A stretch of DNA of 64,000 nucleotides. Origin: JAGOCV01 sp049445855. GTDB lineage: Bacteria > Pseudomonadota > Gammaproteobacteria > Burkholderiales > Burkholderiaceae_C. The stretch is from contig NZ_JBMSDV010000001.1 of assembly GCF_049445855.1 (NCBI RefSeq), positions 1,178,001 through 1,242,000 of the forward strand, in the 5' to 3' direction. Made by a program: the position numbers and the translations under genes. Positions 8,275 to 15,915 of the stretch are shown piece after piece. Each line of letters begins with the position of its first letter. Within the stretch, counting starts at the first letter, position 1. A model generated the notes under the pieces. That model searched no databases. It was not told the origin of the DNA and worked only from the letters and a program-made list of their open reading frames with translations.

Positions 8275-8888
8275 CGCACGCCGATGCTCGTGGCATCGAC
8301 GTCCTGACGGCCGACGCCCGCGAAGCGGATGTCGTGACGCTCCCACTCGGCGACCACCGACCACTGCTGCGTGATGTCGAAGCTCGCGCCCAGCGAATAG
8401 GCGACGCCCCATCCGGTCTCACGGCCGGCGGCAACGCCGGAGCCCGGCGCGGACGACACGGTGCTGCGACCATAGGTCGTACCCAGTTTGCCGAAGATGC
8501 CGAAGCGGTCACCCAGGGGCACACGACCCACCAGGCTGAAGTTCAGGCCACGGGCCTTGGTGTTGCCGCCAGCGCGGTCCACGTCGCCGAAGTCGGCATA
8601 GCCGATCTCGTAGCCGAAGTTCGGGTTCACCATCGCACCGAGTGACAGACGGCCGAAGTTGTCCTTGTCGTCACCACCGCCGAGCGAATAGTCCGAGCGG
8701 CCCGCGTTCAGTCCGATGTAGCCACCGGGACCCCAGGGCGCCCAATTGCTCGCACTGCTCGCATAGCTCGGCGTGTAGGTGGATGACATGTTTTGTGCAT
8801 GTGCAGCAGGTGCTGCAACAACGGCGCACGCCGCAAGGACAGGCAAAGCGGCGAAGCGCGCACGACGCAGGATGGATGTGGGTTGCAT
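8262..8888 (-). CDS. Small outer-membrane beta-barrel protein
   Basis: A 208-residue protein with a signal peptide (basic start, hydrophobic core, cleavage near AHA-QNM). Alternating amphipathic strands follow (GGYIGLNAGRSDYSLG, FGYEIGYADFGD, LGDRFGIFGKLGTTYG), ending in VRYRF with the terminal phenylalanine typical of BAM substrates. It resembles the OmpA-like/OMP_b-brl eight-strand barrels and lacks a peptidoglycan-binding domain. AGAGGAAA before the ATG at 8888 supports the start. Its function is unknown. It is transcribed alone and leftward, convergent with ridA. Confidence 0.82.
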   Translation of the reverse strand: MQPTSILRRARFAALPVLAACAVVAAPAAHAQNMSSTYTPSYASSASNWAPWGPGGYIGLNAGRSDYSLGGGDDKDNFGRLSLGAMVNPNFGYEIGYADFGDVDRAGGNTKARGLNFSLVGRVPLGDRFGIFGKLGTTYGRSTVSSAPGSGVAAGRETGWGVAYSLGASFDITQQWSVVAEWERHDIRFAGVGRQDVDATSIGVRYRF

Positions 8889-9274
8889 GAGATTTCCTCT
8901 GGATGGATGGGTCATATGAATCAGGACAATCGGAACAAGTCTCGCGACCTGTGAAGCCATTTCGCCAGTCAGGCCCTCTTCAACCGTCAGGCCATGTGTT
9001 CGACGCAACCATCGGTAAGCAACGCGCAGGTTCCAGCACATTCTTTTGCATCTTGCCTCTTGCAGGTGATGCGCGTACACCACATGCACGTGTGCATGCG
9101 ACGCTTTGCAAGGCACTGACACAAACCTGTCGATGCGCGCACTGATCCACATCAATGGCGCAGAACTTGCAAAACTTTTCCGCCGCACCGAACGGCACTT
9201 TTTTCTTTTTCTTCCCTTCGCATCCCATCTCTTTTTTCACGCGCACATCCGCGCGATCTCCGGAGCTGTACATC
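8889..9274. other. Divergent intergenic region, no gene seen
   Basis: This 386-bp stretch lies between the beta-barrel gene and the amino-acid receptor gene, which are divergent, so it must hold both promoters. It contains a pyrimidine-rich tract (about 9198-9237) in the likely leader of the receptor gene and several alternating CATGCA-type words near 9080-9105. I find no convincing -35/-10 pair, RNA gene or coding frame. Confidence 0.5.
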
Positions 9275-10459
9275 ATGAATCTCACACGCAAGACCATGCT
9301 CGCGACGCTGATGGCTGCGGGCCTCACGGCCCTCGTGCCCGCGCACGCTGCCGACCCGCTGAAGATCGGCCTCATCGGCACCTTCTCAGGCCCCTATGCC
9401 GACTACGGCGCGCAGTTCGACGCAGGCGTGAAGCTGTTCCTGAAGGAACGCGGCGGCAAGATCGCCGGTCGCGACGTCGAGGTGATCAACAAGGACACCG
9501 CAGGCCCCGCACCCGATGCCGCCAAGCGCATCGCGCAGGAACTGATCGTGCGCGACAAGGTGAGCGTGCTCACGGGCCTGGACTTCAGTCCCAACGCCTA
9601 CGCCGTCGGCGCGATCGCCGCGCAAGCAAAGATCCCCACCGTGGTGATGAACGCATCGTCGTCGGCCATCACGACCAATTCGCCGTTCGTGGCACGTGTG
9701 TCGTTCACCGTGCAGCAGGTATCCGCACCGATGGCGCAATACATGCTGAAGCAAGGCATCAAGGAGGCCTACACCGTCGTGGCCGACTACGCGTCGGGCA
9801 CCGATGCCGACACCGCGTTCGAGAAGGCCTTTACCGCGGGCGGCGGCAAGATCGTGGGCAAGCTGCGCACGCCCATGGCCAACCCCGACTTCTCGGCCTA
9901 TGTGCAACGCATCAAGGACGCGAAGCCGCAATCCGTGTTCTTCTTCTTTCCCTCGGGCGTGATGCCGCCGGCCTTCCTCAAGGTGTGGAAGGAGCGCGGC
10001 ATGGAAGAAGCCGGCATCAAGCTGTTCGCCACCGGCGAAGCGACGGATGACTCCTACCTGCAGGCCACCGGTGACGTCGCACTCGGCCTCGTCACCAGCC
10101 ACCACTACTCGTACGCACACAAGTCGGCCAAGAACGAAAAGTTCGTGAAGGACTTCGTCGCCGAGTTCGGCACCAAGATGCGTCCGAGCTACTTCGCCAT
10201 CGCGGCCTATGACGCGATGACTGCGATCGAAGCCGCTGTCGTCAAGGCCGGTGCCAACGCCAGCGGCGAGAAGATGATGGAAGCGCTCAAGGGCCTGAAG
10301 TTCGAAAGCCCGCGCGGCCCGATCGAGATCGACGCGGCCACGCGCGACATCGTGCAGACCGTCTACATCCGCAAGGTCGAGAAGGTGGGCGGCCAGCTGG
10401 TGAACGTCGAGTTCGACAAGTTCGAACGCGTCAAGGACCCGGCCAAAGAAACCAACTGA
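9275..10459 (+). CDS. Branched-chain amino-acid-type ABC transporter substrate-binding protein
   Basis: A 394-residue periplasmic receptor (Peripla_BP_6/LivJ type) with a signal peptide cleaved near AHA-ADPLKIG. KIGLIGTFSGPYADYG and AKRIAQELIVRDKV are family features. The start at 9275 follows CGGAG at 9261-9265; the open frame continues upstream through the pyrimidine tract but has no family similarity. It is the first gene of a five-gene importer operon, with 13 bp to the permease gene. The ligand may be a branched-chain amino acid, an amide or an aromatic acid; sequence alone does not settle this. Confidence 0.93.
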   Translation: MNLTRKTMLATLMAAGLTALVPAHAADPLKIGLIGTFSGPYADYGAQFDAGVKLFLKERGGKIAGRDVEVINKDTAGPAPDAAKRIAQELIVRDKVSVLTGLDFSPNAYAVGAIAAQAKIPTVVMNASSSAITTNSPFVARVSFTVQQVSAPMAQYMLKQGIKEAYTVVADYASGTDADTAFEKAFTAGGGKIVGKLRTPMANPDFSAYVQRIKDAKPQSVFFFFPSGVMPPAFLKVWKERGMEEAGIKLFATGEATDDSYLQATGDVALGLVTSHHYSYAHKSAKNEKFVKDFVAEFGTKMRPSYFAIAAYDAMTAIEAAVVKAGANASGEKMMEALKGLKFESPRGPIEIDAATRDIVQTVYIRKVEKVGGQLVNVEFDKFERVKDPAKETN

Positions 10460-10472
10460 AGACGGGTCGCGC

Positions 10473-11333
10473 ATGGGAATCGTCCTGTTCGACGGCATGG
10501 CCTACGGCATGCTGCTGTTCCTCATCGGCGTGGGCCTGTCGGTCACGATGGGCCTGATGAATTTCGTCAACCTCGCACATGGCACGTTCGCCATGGCCGG
10601 CGGTTATGCCGCTGCCGTGGCGATGAATCGCTGGGGTTTCGGGTTCGGCACTGCGATGGCTGCGGCCTTCGTGGCCGCAGCCGTGCTCGGCGCGCTGCTC
10701 GAAGTCACGCTGTACCGGCGGCTCTACCGTGCGCATCCGCTCGACCAGGTGCTTCTTTCCATCGGCATCGTCTTCGTCTCGATCGCGGTAACGACCTACT
10801 TCTTCGGCCCCAGCATCCAGCCGTTCATACTGCCCTCGTGGCTCGATGGACGCGTCTCGTTGCTGGGCCTTGAAGTGGGTCGCTACCGCCTTTTCCTCAT
10901 CGTCTGCGGCCTGCTCATCTATGCAGCGCTGATACTTGCGCTGGCGCGCACGCGCTTCGGCGCGATGGTGCGCGCCTCGGTCGACAACCGGCGCGTGGCG
11001 GCCGGCACCGGCATCCACGTGCAGAAGCTGTTCCTCATGACGTTCGCACTCGGCTGCGGCCTTGCGGGCCTTGGCGGCGCACTGAGCCTCGGCATGCTCG
11101 GGCTGGAACCGAGTTTTCCGCTGAAGTACATGATCTACTTCCTCATCGTCGTGTGCGTCGGGGGTGCGGGCACCATCACCGGTCCGCTCGTCGCCGCGCT
11201 GGTAGTGGGCGTCGTCGACGTTGCAGGCAAGTACTACCTGCCGGAAGCCGGCGCCTTCCTCGTCTATGTGTTCATGGTGCTGAGCCTGCTGCTGCGGCCC
11301 AACGGACTCATCCCGCGCAAGGGCCTGGCGTGA
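10473..11333 (+). CDS. ABC transporter permease, LivH type
   Basis: A 286-residue inner-membrane permease with about eight hydrophobic segments. It has the conserved LivH features NFVNLAHGTFAMAGGYAA near the N-terminus and GGAGTITGPLVAALVVG near the C-terminus. It forms the translocation channel with the LivM-type protein encoded next. It is 13 bp downstream of the receptor gene and 16 bp upstream of the next permease gene, within one operon. Confidence 0.94.
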   Translation: MGIVLFDGMAYGMLLFLIGVGLSVTMGLMNFVNLAHGTFAMAGGYAAAVAMNRWGFGFGTAMAAAFVAAAVLGALLEVTLYRRLYRAHPLDQVLLSIGIVFVSIAVTTYFFGPSIQPFILPSWLDGRVSLLGLEVGRYRLFLIVCGLLIYAALILALARTRFGAMVRASVDNRRVAAGTGIHVQKLFLMTFALGCGLAGLGGALSLGMLGLEPSFPLKYMIYFLIVVCVGGAGTITGPLVAALVVGVVDVAGKYYLPEAGAFLVYVFMVLSLLLRPNGLIPRKGLA

Positions 11334-11349
11334 ACACGGACCTCCTGCA

Positions 11350-12315
11350 ATGAAGACCCTCTCCATTCCACCGGTGGCCGCCCGCGCCGCCGAAGCGGTG
11401 TTCTGGCTCGCGCTCGCGTCCTGCCTGTTCCTCGTGCCTGACCGGCTCACGCTGATGAGCCAGATCCTGATCTTCGGCCTGTTCGCCGTGTCCCTGGACC
11501 TCGCGCTCGGGTATGCGGGCATCCTCACCGTCGGCCATGCGGCCTTCTTCGGCGCGGGTGCGTACGCCGCCGGCCTTCTGGCCAAGCACGGCTGGAACGA
11601 AGCATTCAGCGGGCTGCTGTTCGCCATCGTCGTCACCTGGGTACTCGGCTACCTGCTGAGCTATCTGGTGGTGCGCGGCACCGACCTTGCGCGGCTCATG
11701 ATCACCATCGGCGTCTGCGTGCTGCTGGCCGAACTGGCCAACCGCCTCTCTGGCTACACCGGCGGCTCCGATGGTCTGCAGGGCATCGAGATGAAGCCCT
11801 TGCTCGGCCGGTTCGAGTTCGACTTTTTCGGCCGCACCGCTTTCATCCATGCCTATGTCGTCGTGCTCACTGCATTCATCGGCGTGCGTGTGCTGCTTGC
11901 TTCGCCGTTCGGCCTGGCGCTGCGCGGCATCCACGACAGCCGCAAGCGCATGCTGGCCATCGGCTCGCCAGTCGATGCACGTTTGCGCATGGCCTACGCA
12001 TTTTCTGCCGCGCTCGCCGGGCTCGCGGGCGCATTGCTGGCACAGACGACGCAGTTTGTCGGCATCGAGTCGATCGGCTTCAACCGGTCTGCAGAAATCC
12101 TGATCATCCTGGTGCTCGGCGGCACGGGACGTGTCTATGGCGGCCTCATCGGCGCCATCGTCTACATGCTGGTGCACGACGGCTTCGCCGATCTGAACCC
12201 GCAGTACTGGATGTTCTGGCTGGGCATCTTCCTCATCGCGTCGGTGCTGCTGGCACGCGGTGGCCTCATGGGCCTGCTCGCGCGCGTGGTCCGCATCCGC
12301 AAGGAGAACGCATGA
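11350..12315 (+). CDS. ABC transporter permease, LivM type
   Basis: A 321-residue inner-membrane permease with the LivM hallmarks SLDLALGYAGILTVGHAAFFGAGAY and, late in the protein, ILVLGGTGRVYGGLIGAIVY. It pairs with the LivH-type subunit. Its stop overlaps the start of the livG-type ATPase gene by 4 bp (ATGA at 12312), a sign of translational coupling. Confidence 0.94.
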   Translation: MKTLSIPPVAARAAEAVFWLALASCLFLVPDRLTLMSQILIFGLFAVSLDLALGYAGILTVGHAAFFGAGAYAAGLLAKHGWNEAFSGLLFAIVVTWVLGYLLSYLVVRGTDLARLMITIGVCVLLAELANRLSGYTGGSDGLQGIEMKPLLGRFEFDFFGRTAFIHAYVVVLTAFIGVRVLLASPFGLALRGIHDSRKRMLAIGSPVDARLRMAYAFSAALAGLAGALLAQTTQFVGIESIGFNRSAEILIILVLGGTGRVYGGLIGAIVYMLVHDGFADLNPQYWMFWLGIFLIASVLLARGGLMGLLARVVRIRKENA

Positions 12316-13076
12316 GCCCCGCCGACGATCTCATCGCCCTCAGGACCGATGCACTCGGCATCCGCTTCGGTGCATTCCGGGCCGTGCACGACGTGAGCCT
12401 GACCCTTCCGGTCGGCGCGCGCCACGCGCTGATCGGCCCCAACGGCGCCGGCAAGACCACACTGATCAACCTGCTCACCGGCATCTATCGCCCGGGCAGC
12501 GGCAGCATCGCGCTGGGTGGCCAGGACATCACGGACCACAGTGCCGACCAGCGGGCGCGCATGGGACTGGCCCGCACCTTCCAGATCAACACGCTGTTCC
12601 CGCGCCTCACCCCGCTCGAATCGGTCGTGCTGGCGATCTGCGAGCGGGAGCAAACTGCGCGTACCTGGTGGAAGCCGCTGCGCACGGACTCTGCCGCATA
12701 CGACGAAGCGCGCGGGCTGCTGGCCCGCCTCAAACTGTCCGCGCTCGCGCACACGCCCGTGGCCGAACTCGCGTACGGCAAGCAGCGCCTGCTGGAAATC
12801 GCGCTCGCGCTGGCCGCGAAGCCGCGCGTGCTGCTGCTCGACGAACCTGCCGCCGGCGTGCCCGAAGACGAAAGCGGCGAACTCTTCGAGGTGATCGACG
12901 CGCTGCCCGCGGACATGAGCATCCTCTTCATCGAACACGACATGAACCTCGTCTTCCGCTTCGCGCGCCGCATCTCCGTGCTGGTGGCCGGTGAATTGCT
13001 GACCGAAGGCACGCCGGCCGAGATCGGCGACGACCCGCGCGTGCGCGAGGTTTATCTGGGGAGCACGCATGTCTGA
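12312..13076 (+). CDS. ABC transporter ATP-binding protein, LivG type
   Basis: A 254-residue ATPase that powers the importer from the cytoplasmic face. Walker A is GPNGAGKTT, the Q-loop region is TFQINTLFPRLT, and the signature is the LivG variant AYGKQRLLEIALAL. Walker B is VLLLDEPAAGV, followed by an H-loop in FIEHDMNLVF. It overlaps the preceding permease gene by 4 bp and the next ATPase gene by 8 bp. Confidence 0.95.
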   Translation: MSPADDLIALRTDALGIRFGAFRAVHDVSLTLPVGARHALIGPNGAGKTTLINLLTGIYRPGSGSIALGGQDITDHSADQRARMGLARTFQINTLFPRLTPLESVVLAICEREQTARTWWKPLRTDSAAYDEARGLLARLKLSALAHTPVAELAYGKQRLLEIALALAAKPRVLLLDEPAAGVPEDESGELFEVIDALPADMSILFIEHDMNLVFRFARRISVLVAGELLTEGTPAEIGDDPRVREVYLGSTHV

Positions 13077-13785
13077 ACTGCTCGCCTTCGACCAGGTCGT
13101 CGCCGGCTACGGCGACGCCGTCGTGCTGCACAAGCTGAGTTTTTCCATTGCTGAAGGCCAGAGCCTGGCCGTCCTCGGACGCAACGGCGTCGGCAAGACC
13201 ACCCTGCTCGAAACGCTCATGGGCAACACGCGCGTGAAGCAGGGGACGATCCGCTGGCGCGGCGTGGACATCACGCGCCTGCTTCCGCACCAGCGGGTGC
13301 GCGCCGGCCTGGGCTGGGTGCCACAGGAGCGTGAGGTTTTCCCCTCACTCACCGTCGAAGAAAACCTGGGCGTCGTCGCACGGCCCGGGCATTGGGGGCT
13401 GGCCCGCGTGTACGAGCTCTTTCCCCGCCTGAAGGAACGCCGCGGCAACTACGGCAACCAGCTGTCGGGCGGCGAACAGCAGATGCTGGCCATCGGCCGC
13501 GCGCTGATGACCAACCCGGCGCTGCTGCTGCTCGACGAACCGATGGAAGGCCTCGCGCCCATCGTCGTCGAGGAACTGAGCCGCGCAGTCCGTCGCCTGG
13601 GGCAGGAGGAAGGTCTGCCCTCCATCGTGGTCGAGCAGCACCCGGTGCTCGCGCTGTCGATGACCGACCAGGCCATCGTGCTGGAACGCGGCACGGTGGT
13701 GCACAGCGCCCCCAGCGCCAGGCTGGCGACGGACACCGAACGGCTGTCGCATCTGCTGGGCGTGGTCCAGAGACAGGCCGCCTGA
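13069..13785 (+). CDS. ABC transporter ATP-binding protein, LivF type
   Basis: A 238-residue ATPase, the second motor subunit of the importer. Walker A is GRNGVGKTT, the signature LSGGEQQMLAIGRAL, and Walker B ALLLLDEPMEGLAPIVVEEL. Order and sizes (receptor, H, M, G, F) match a complete HAAT-family operon. It ends 20 bp before the convergent kdsA gene with no obvious terminator between them. Confidence 0.95.
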   Translation: MSELLAFDQVVAGYGDAVVLHKLSFSIAEGQSLAVLGRNGVGKTTLLETLMGNTRVKQGTIRWRGVDITRLLPHQRVRAGLGWVPQEREVFPSLTVEENLGVVARPGHWGLARVYELFPRLKERRGNYGNQLSGGEQQMLAIGRALMTNPALLLLDEPMEGLAPIVVEELSRAVRRLGQEEGLPSIVVEQHPVLALSMTDQAIVLERGTVVHSAPSARLATDTERLSHLLGVVQRQAA

Positions 13786-13805
13786 TCTGGCAGCGGCTCG
13801 CGGGG

Positions 13806-14654
13806 TCAGCGGATCTCGAGCGGCTCGAACGACTTCACCAGGTCGTCGACCGCCTTGACCTGCCGCAGGAAGGGCTCGAGCTTGTCCAGCGGCAGCGCGC
13901 TGGGGCCATCGCACCTGGCCTTGTCCGGGTCCGGATGCGCTTCGAGGAAGAGGCCGCCGATGCCCACAGCCATGCCGGCGCGGGCGAGGTCCACCACCTG
14001 CTGACGGCGCCCGCCCGAAGCGGCGCCGCCGGCATCGCGTTGCTGCAATGCATGCGTCACGTCGAAGATGATGGGCAGGTTGCCGGTCGTCTTCTTCATG
14101 ACGCCGAACCCCAGCATGTCCACCACCAGGTTGTCGTAGCCGAAGCTCGCGCCACGTTCGCACAGCAACACCTGGTCGTTGCCGGCTTCGCGGAATTTCT
14201 CGACGATGTGCGCGACCTGGGAAGGGCTCAGGAACTGCGGCTTCTTGATGTTGACGACGCGGCCGGTCTTGGCCATGGCCACCACCAGGTCCGTCTGGCG
14301 CGCCAGAAACGCCGGTAGCTGCAGCACGTCGGCGACCTCTCCCACAGGCTGGGCCTGCCACGGCTCGTGGATGTCGGTGATGACCGGGACGCCGAAGCGC
14401 TCCTTCACCGCCCGCAGGATCTCCAGACCCTCATCCAGCCCGGGGCCGCGATAGGAGTGGATGGAGGACCGGTTCGCCTTGTCGAAGCTGGCCTTGAACA
14501 CGTAGGGAATCCCCAGGCGCTGCGTGACCTGCACGTAGTGTTCGCACACTCGCAGCGCGAGGTCACGCGATTCGAGCACGTTCATGCCGCCGAACAGCAC
14601 AAATGGCAGTTCGTTGCCGCAGGAAATGGAGGGGGTGATTCGGATGGTCGTCAT
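13806..14654 (-). CDS. kdsA: 3-deoxy-8-phosphooctulonate synthase
   Basis: Condenses phosphoenolpyruvate with arabinose 5-phosphate to Kdo 8-phosphate, the precursor of the Kdo sugar in lipopolysaccharide. The 282-residue length is normal. Typical features are FGGMNVLESRDLAL, KASFDKANRSSIHSYRGPG, TDIHEPWQA and IFDVTHALQQ. The ATG at 14654 gives the expected N-terminus, although the frame is open upstream. KdsA needs no metal in some lineages; the class was not determined here. An unrecognised gene lies directly upstream on the same strand. Confidence 0.97.
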   Translation of the reverse strand: MTTIRITPSISCGNELPFVLFGGMNVLESRDLALRVCEHYVQVTQRLGIPYVFKASFDKANRSSIHSYRGPGLDEGLEILRAVKERFGVPVITDIHEPWQAQPVGEVADVLQLPAFLARQTDLVVAMAKTGRVVNIKKPQFLSPSQVAHIVEKFREAGNDQVLLCERGASFGYDNLVVDMLGFGVMKKTTGNLPIIFDVTHALQQRDAGGAASGGRRQQVVDLARAGMAVGIGGLFLEAHPDPDKARCDGPSALPLDKLEPFLRQVKAVDDLVKSFEPLEIR

Positions 14655-14692
14655 GAAATGGGTCGTTGCGGGAAGCTGCAGCAGGCGACATC

Positions 14693-15298
14693 CTAGCAAC
14701 TGCCGCGTGGCATGCCTTGACGAAGCTGCACCTGGCGCGGAAACGCGATCTTGCCGCCTTCCGCCAGCAGGATCATCCGGGAGGCAGACGGGCGGCTGTC
14801 TTTCGGGCCTTTCGGGGCGAGCGCCGCCCACGCCGTCAGCATGTGCTGCCCATCGCGCATCTTCCCGAACAGGTCGCAGAAGAATTTGCCGAAGTCCGGC
14901 CCGTTGCGGTCGAGCGTGAAGACGATGTTGGCCGTTTTCGGTCCGGACAGGCTCGCCGCATTCTTGATGCTGGCGGCGGTGTTGGGTGAGGCAAGAACCA
15001 CGATGGCTGCATTCGCAAGCTGGGCCACCTGCCGGATGCCCGTGCGGGTCGCCCCCACGATGCTCCCGTCGGCATCCAGCTGGGCGTAGACAAACAGGAT
15101 GTCCGCGCCGGGCAACTGTGGGGCAGGGACGACCCGGGACTGTGCGAACAGGGGCGCCAGTACTGCCACGTCCTCTGACACGAGGGCATCCAGCTCGGTC
15201 CCCACCAGATTGGCGAAACCGATGGTGAGGCGGACGGGTGCCGGTACTGTGGCCAGTTCAGTCGCCAAGCGGGTCGTTGAATCAGAGACAGAAGGCAT
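14693..15298 (-). CDS. Unrecognised protein upstream of kdsA
   Basis: I do not recognise this protein of 201 residues (ATG at 15298; a TTG at 15394 would give 233). It has no signal peptide or membrane segment. It alternates beta-like stretches (VRLTIGFANLVG, DILFVYAQLDADGSIVG, AAIVVLASPN) with helices, suggesting an alpha/beta domain with an unusually alanine- and valine-rich core. It is 38 bp upstream of kdsA on the same strand and divergent from groES. The frame has no stop over the whole length and is the only plausible coding use of this interval. A weak resemblance to caspase-like/CHAT folds is only an impression. Confidence 0.55.
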   Translation of the reverse strand: MPSVSDSTTRLATELATVPAPVRLTIGFANLVGTELDALVSEDVAVLAPLFAQSRVVPAPQLPGADILFVYAQLDADGSIVGATRTGIRQVAQLANAAIVVLASPNTAASIKNAASLSGPKTANIVFTLDRNGPDFGKFFCDLFGKMRDGQHMLTAWAALAPKGPKDSRPSASRMILLAEGGKIAFPRQVQLRQGMPRGSC

Positions 15299-15410
15299 TG
15301 CCACGGATGTTACATATGGTTCGCCCAGGGTCCCCGTCGCATCGCCTGCCAGCGGAGCAACTTGCTGTGCCGGCGCAACACCGTCTGCCGCCAAAGTCGC
15401 CGGACCACCC

Positions 15411-15438
15411 TTGCAAAGCCAATAAATGCCCTTATGAT
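15411..15438 (+). promoter_or_regulatory. Sigma70-type promoter of groESL
   Basis: TTGCAA (15411-15416), a 16-bp spacer and TATGAT (15433-15438) form a strong housekeeping promoter pair. Its -10 box runs directly into the CIRCE operator. Transcription would start near 15445, giving a leader of about 125 nt before groES. Confidence 0.8.
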
Positions 15439-15464
15439 TAGCACTCGCTGGAGTTGAGTGCTAA
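15438..15464 (+). promoter_or_regulatory. CIRCE operator (HrcA binding site)
   Basis: TTAGCACTC-N9-GAGTGCTAA is a perfect match to the CIRCE inverted repeat bound by the heat-shock repressor HrcA. It overlaps the end of the -10 box and the expected transcription start, so HrcA would block groESL transcription until heat stress. The hrcA gene is not in the window. Confidence 0.97.
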
Positions 15465-15490
15465 CAGGCCTTTCAGGCCGTCACCCCTCC

Positions 15491-15512
15491 AAAGTTAACA
15501 GGCGCTAACTTT
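15491..15512. promoter_or_regulatory. Second inverted repeat in the groES leader
   Basis: AAAGTTA (15491-15497) and TAACTTT (15506-15512) are perfect 7-bp arms around an 8-nt centre. They lie 27 bp after CIRCE and 59 bp before groES. The sequence is not a CIRCE. It could be a second operator or a hairpin in the leader RNA. Confidence 0.45.
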
Positions 15513-15570
15513 CGTGGAAGTCGGCGCCTTTCCTTATCCCAACCCTTTGCTTCGAATTCAAGGAGATGCA

Positions 15571-15861
15571 ATGAAACTTCGCCCTCTCGCCGATCGCGTG
15601 ATCGTCAAGCGTCTGGAAAATGAAACCAAGACCGCTTCTGGCATCGTGATTCCCGACAACGCCGCCGAAAAGCCGGACCAGGGCGAAATCCTGGCCGTCG
15701 GCCCCGGCAAGACGAACGACAAGGGTGAGACCAAGGCGTTGAGCGTGAAGATCGGTGACCGCGTCCTGTTCGGCAAGTACAGCGGCCAGACCGTCAAGGT
15801 CGATGGCGACGAACTGCTGGTCATGAAGGAAGAGGACCTTTTCGCCGTCGTCGAAAAGTAA
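15571..15861 (+). CDS. groES: Co-chaperonin GroES
   Basis: A 96-residue GroES, the lid of the GroEL folding chamber. MKLRPLADRVIVKRLE at the N-terminus and the mobile-loop region NETKTASGIVIPDNAAEKP are standard. The start follows AAGGAG (15560-15565). It is separated by 54 bp from groEL and is transcribed from the CIRCE-controlled promoter. Confidence 0.98.
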   Translation: MKLRPLADRVIVKRLENETKTASGIVIPDNAAEKPDQGEILAVGPGKTNDKGETKALSVKIGDRVLFGKYSGQTVKVDGDELLVMKEEDLFAVVEK

Positions 15862-15915
15862 GCCCGCCCGCCTCATCCATCCATCCATTCAACTGATTCT
15901 CTGGAGTAATTCAAC

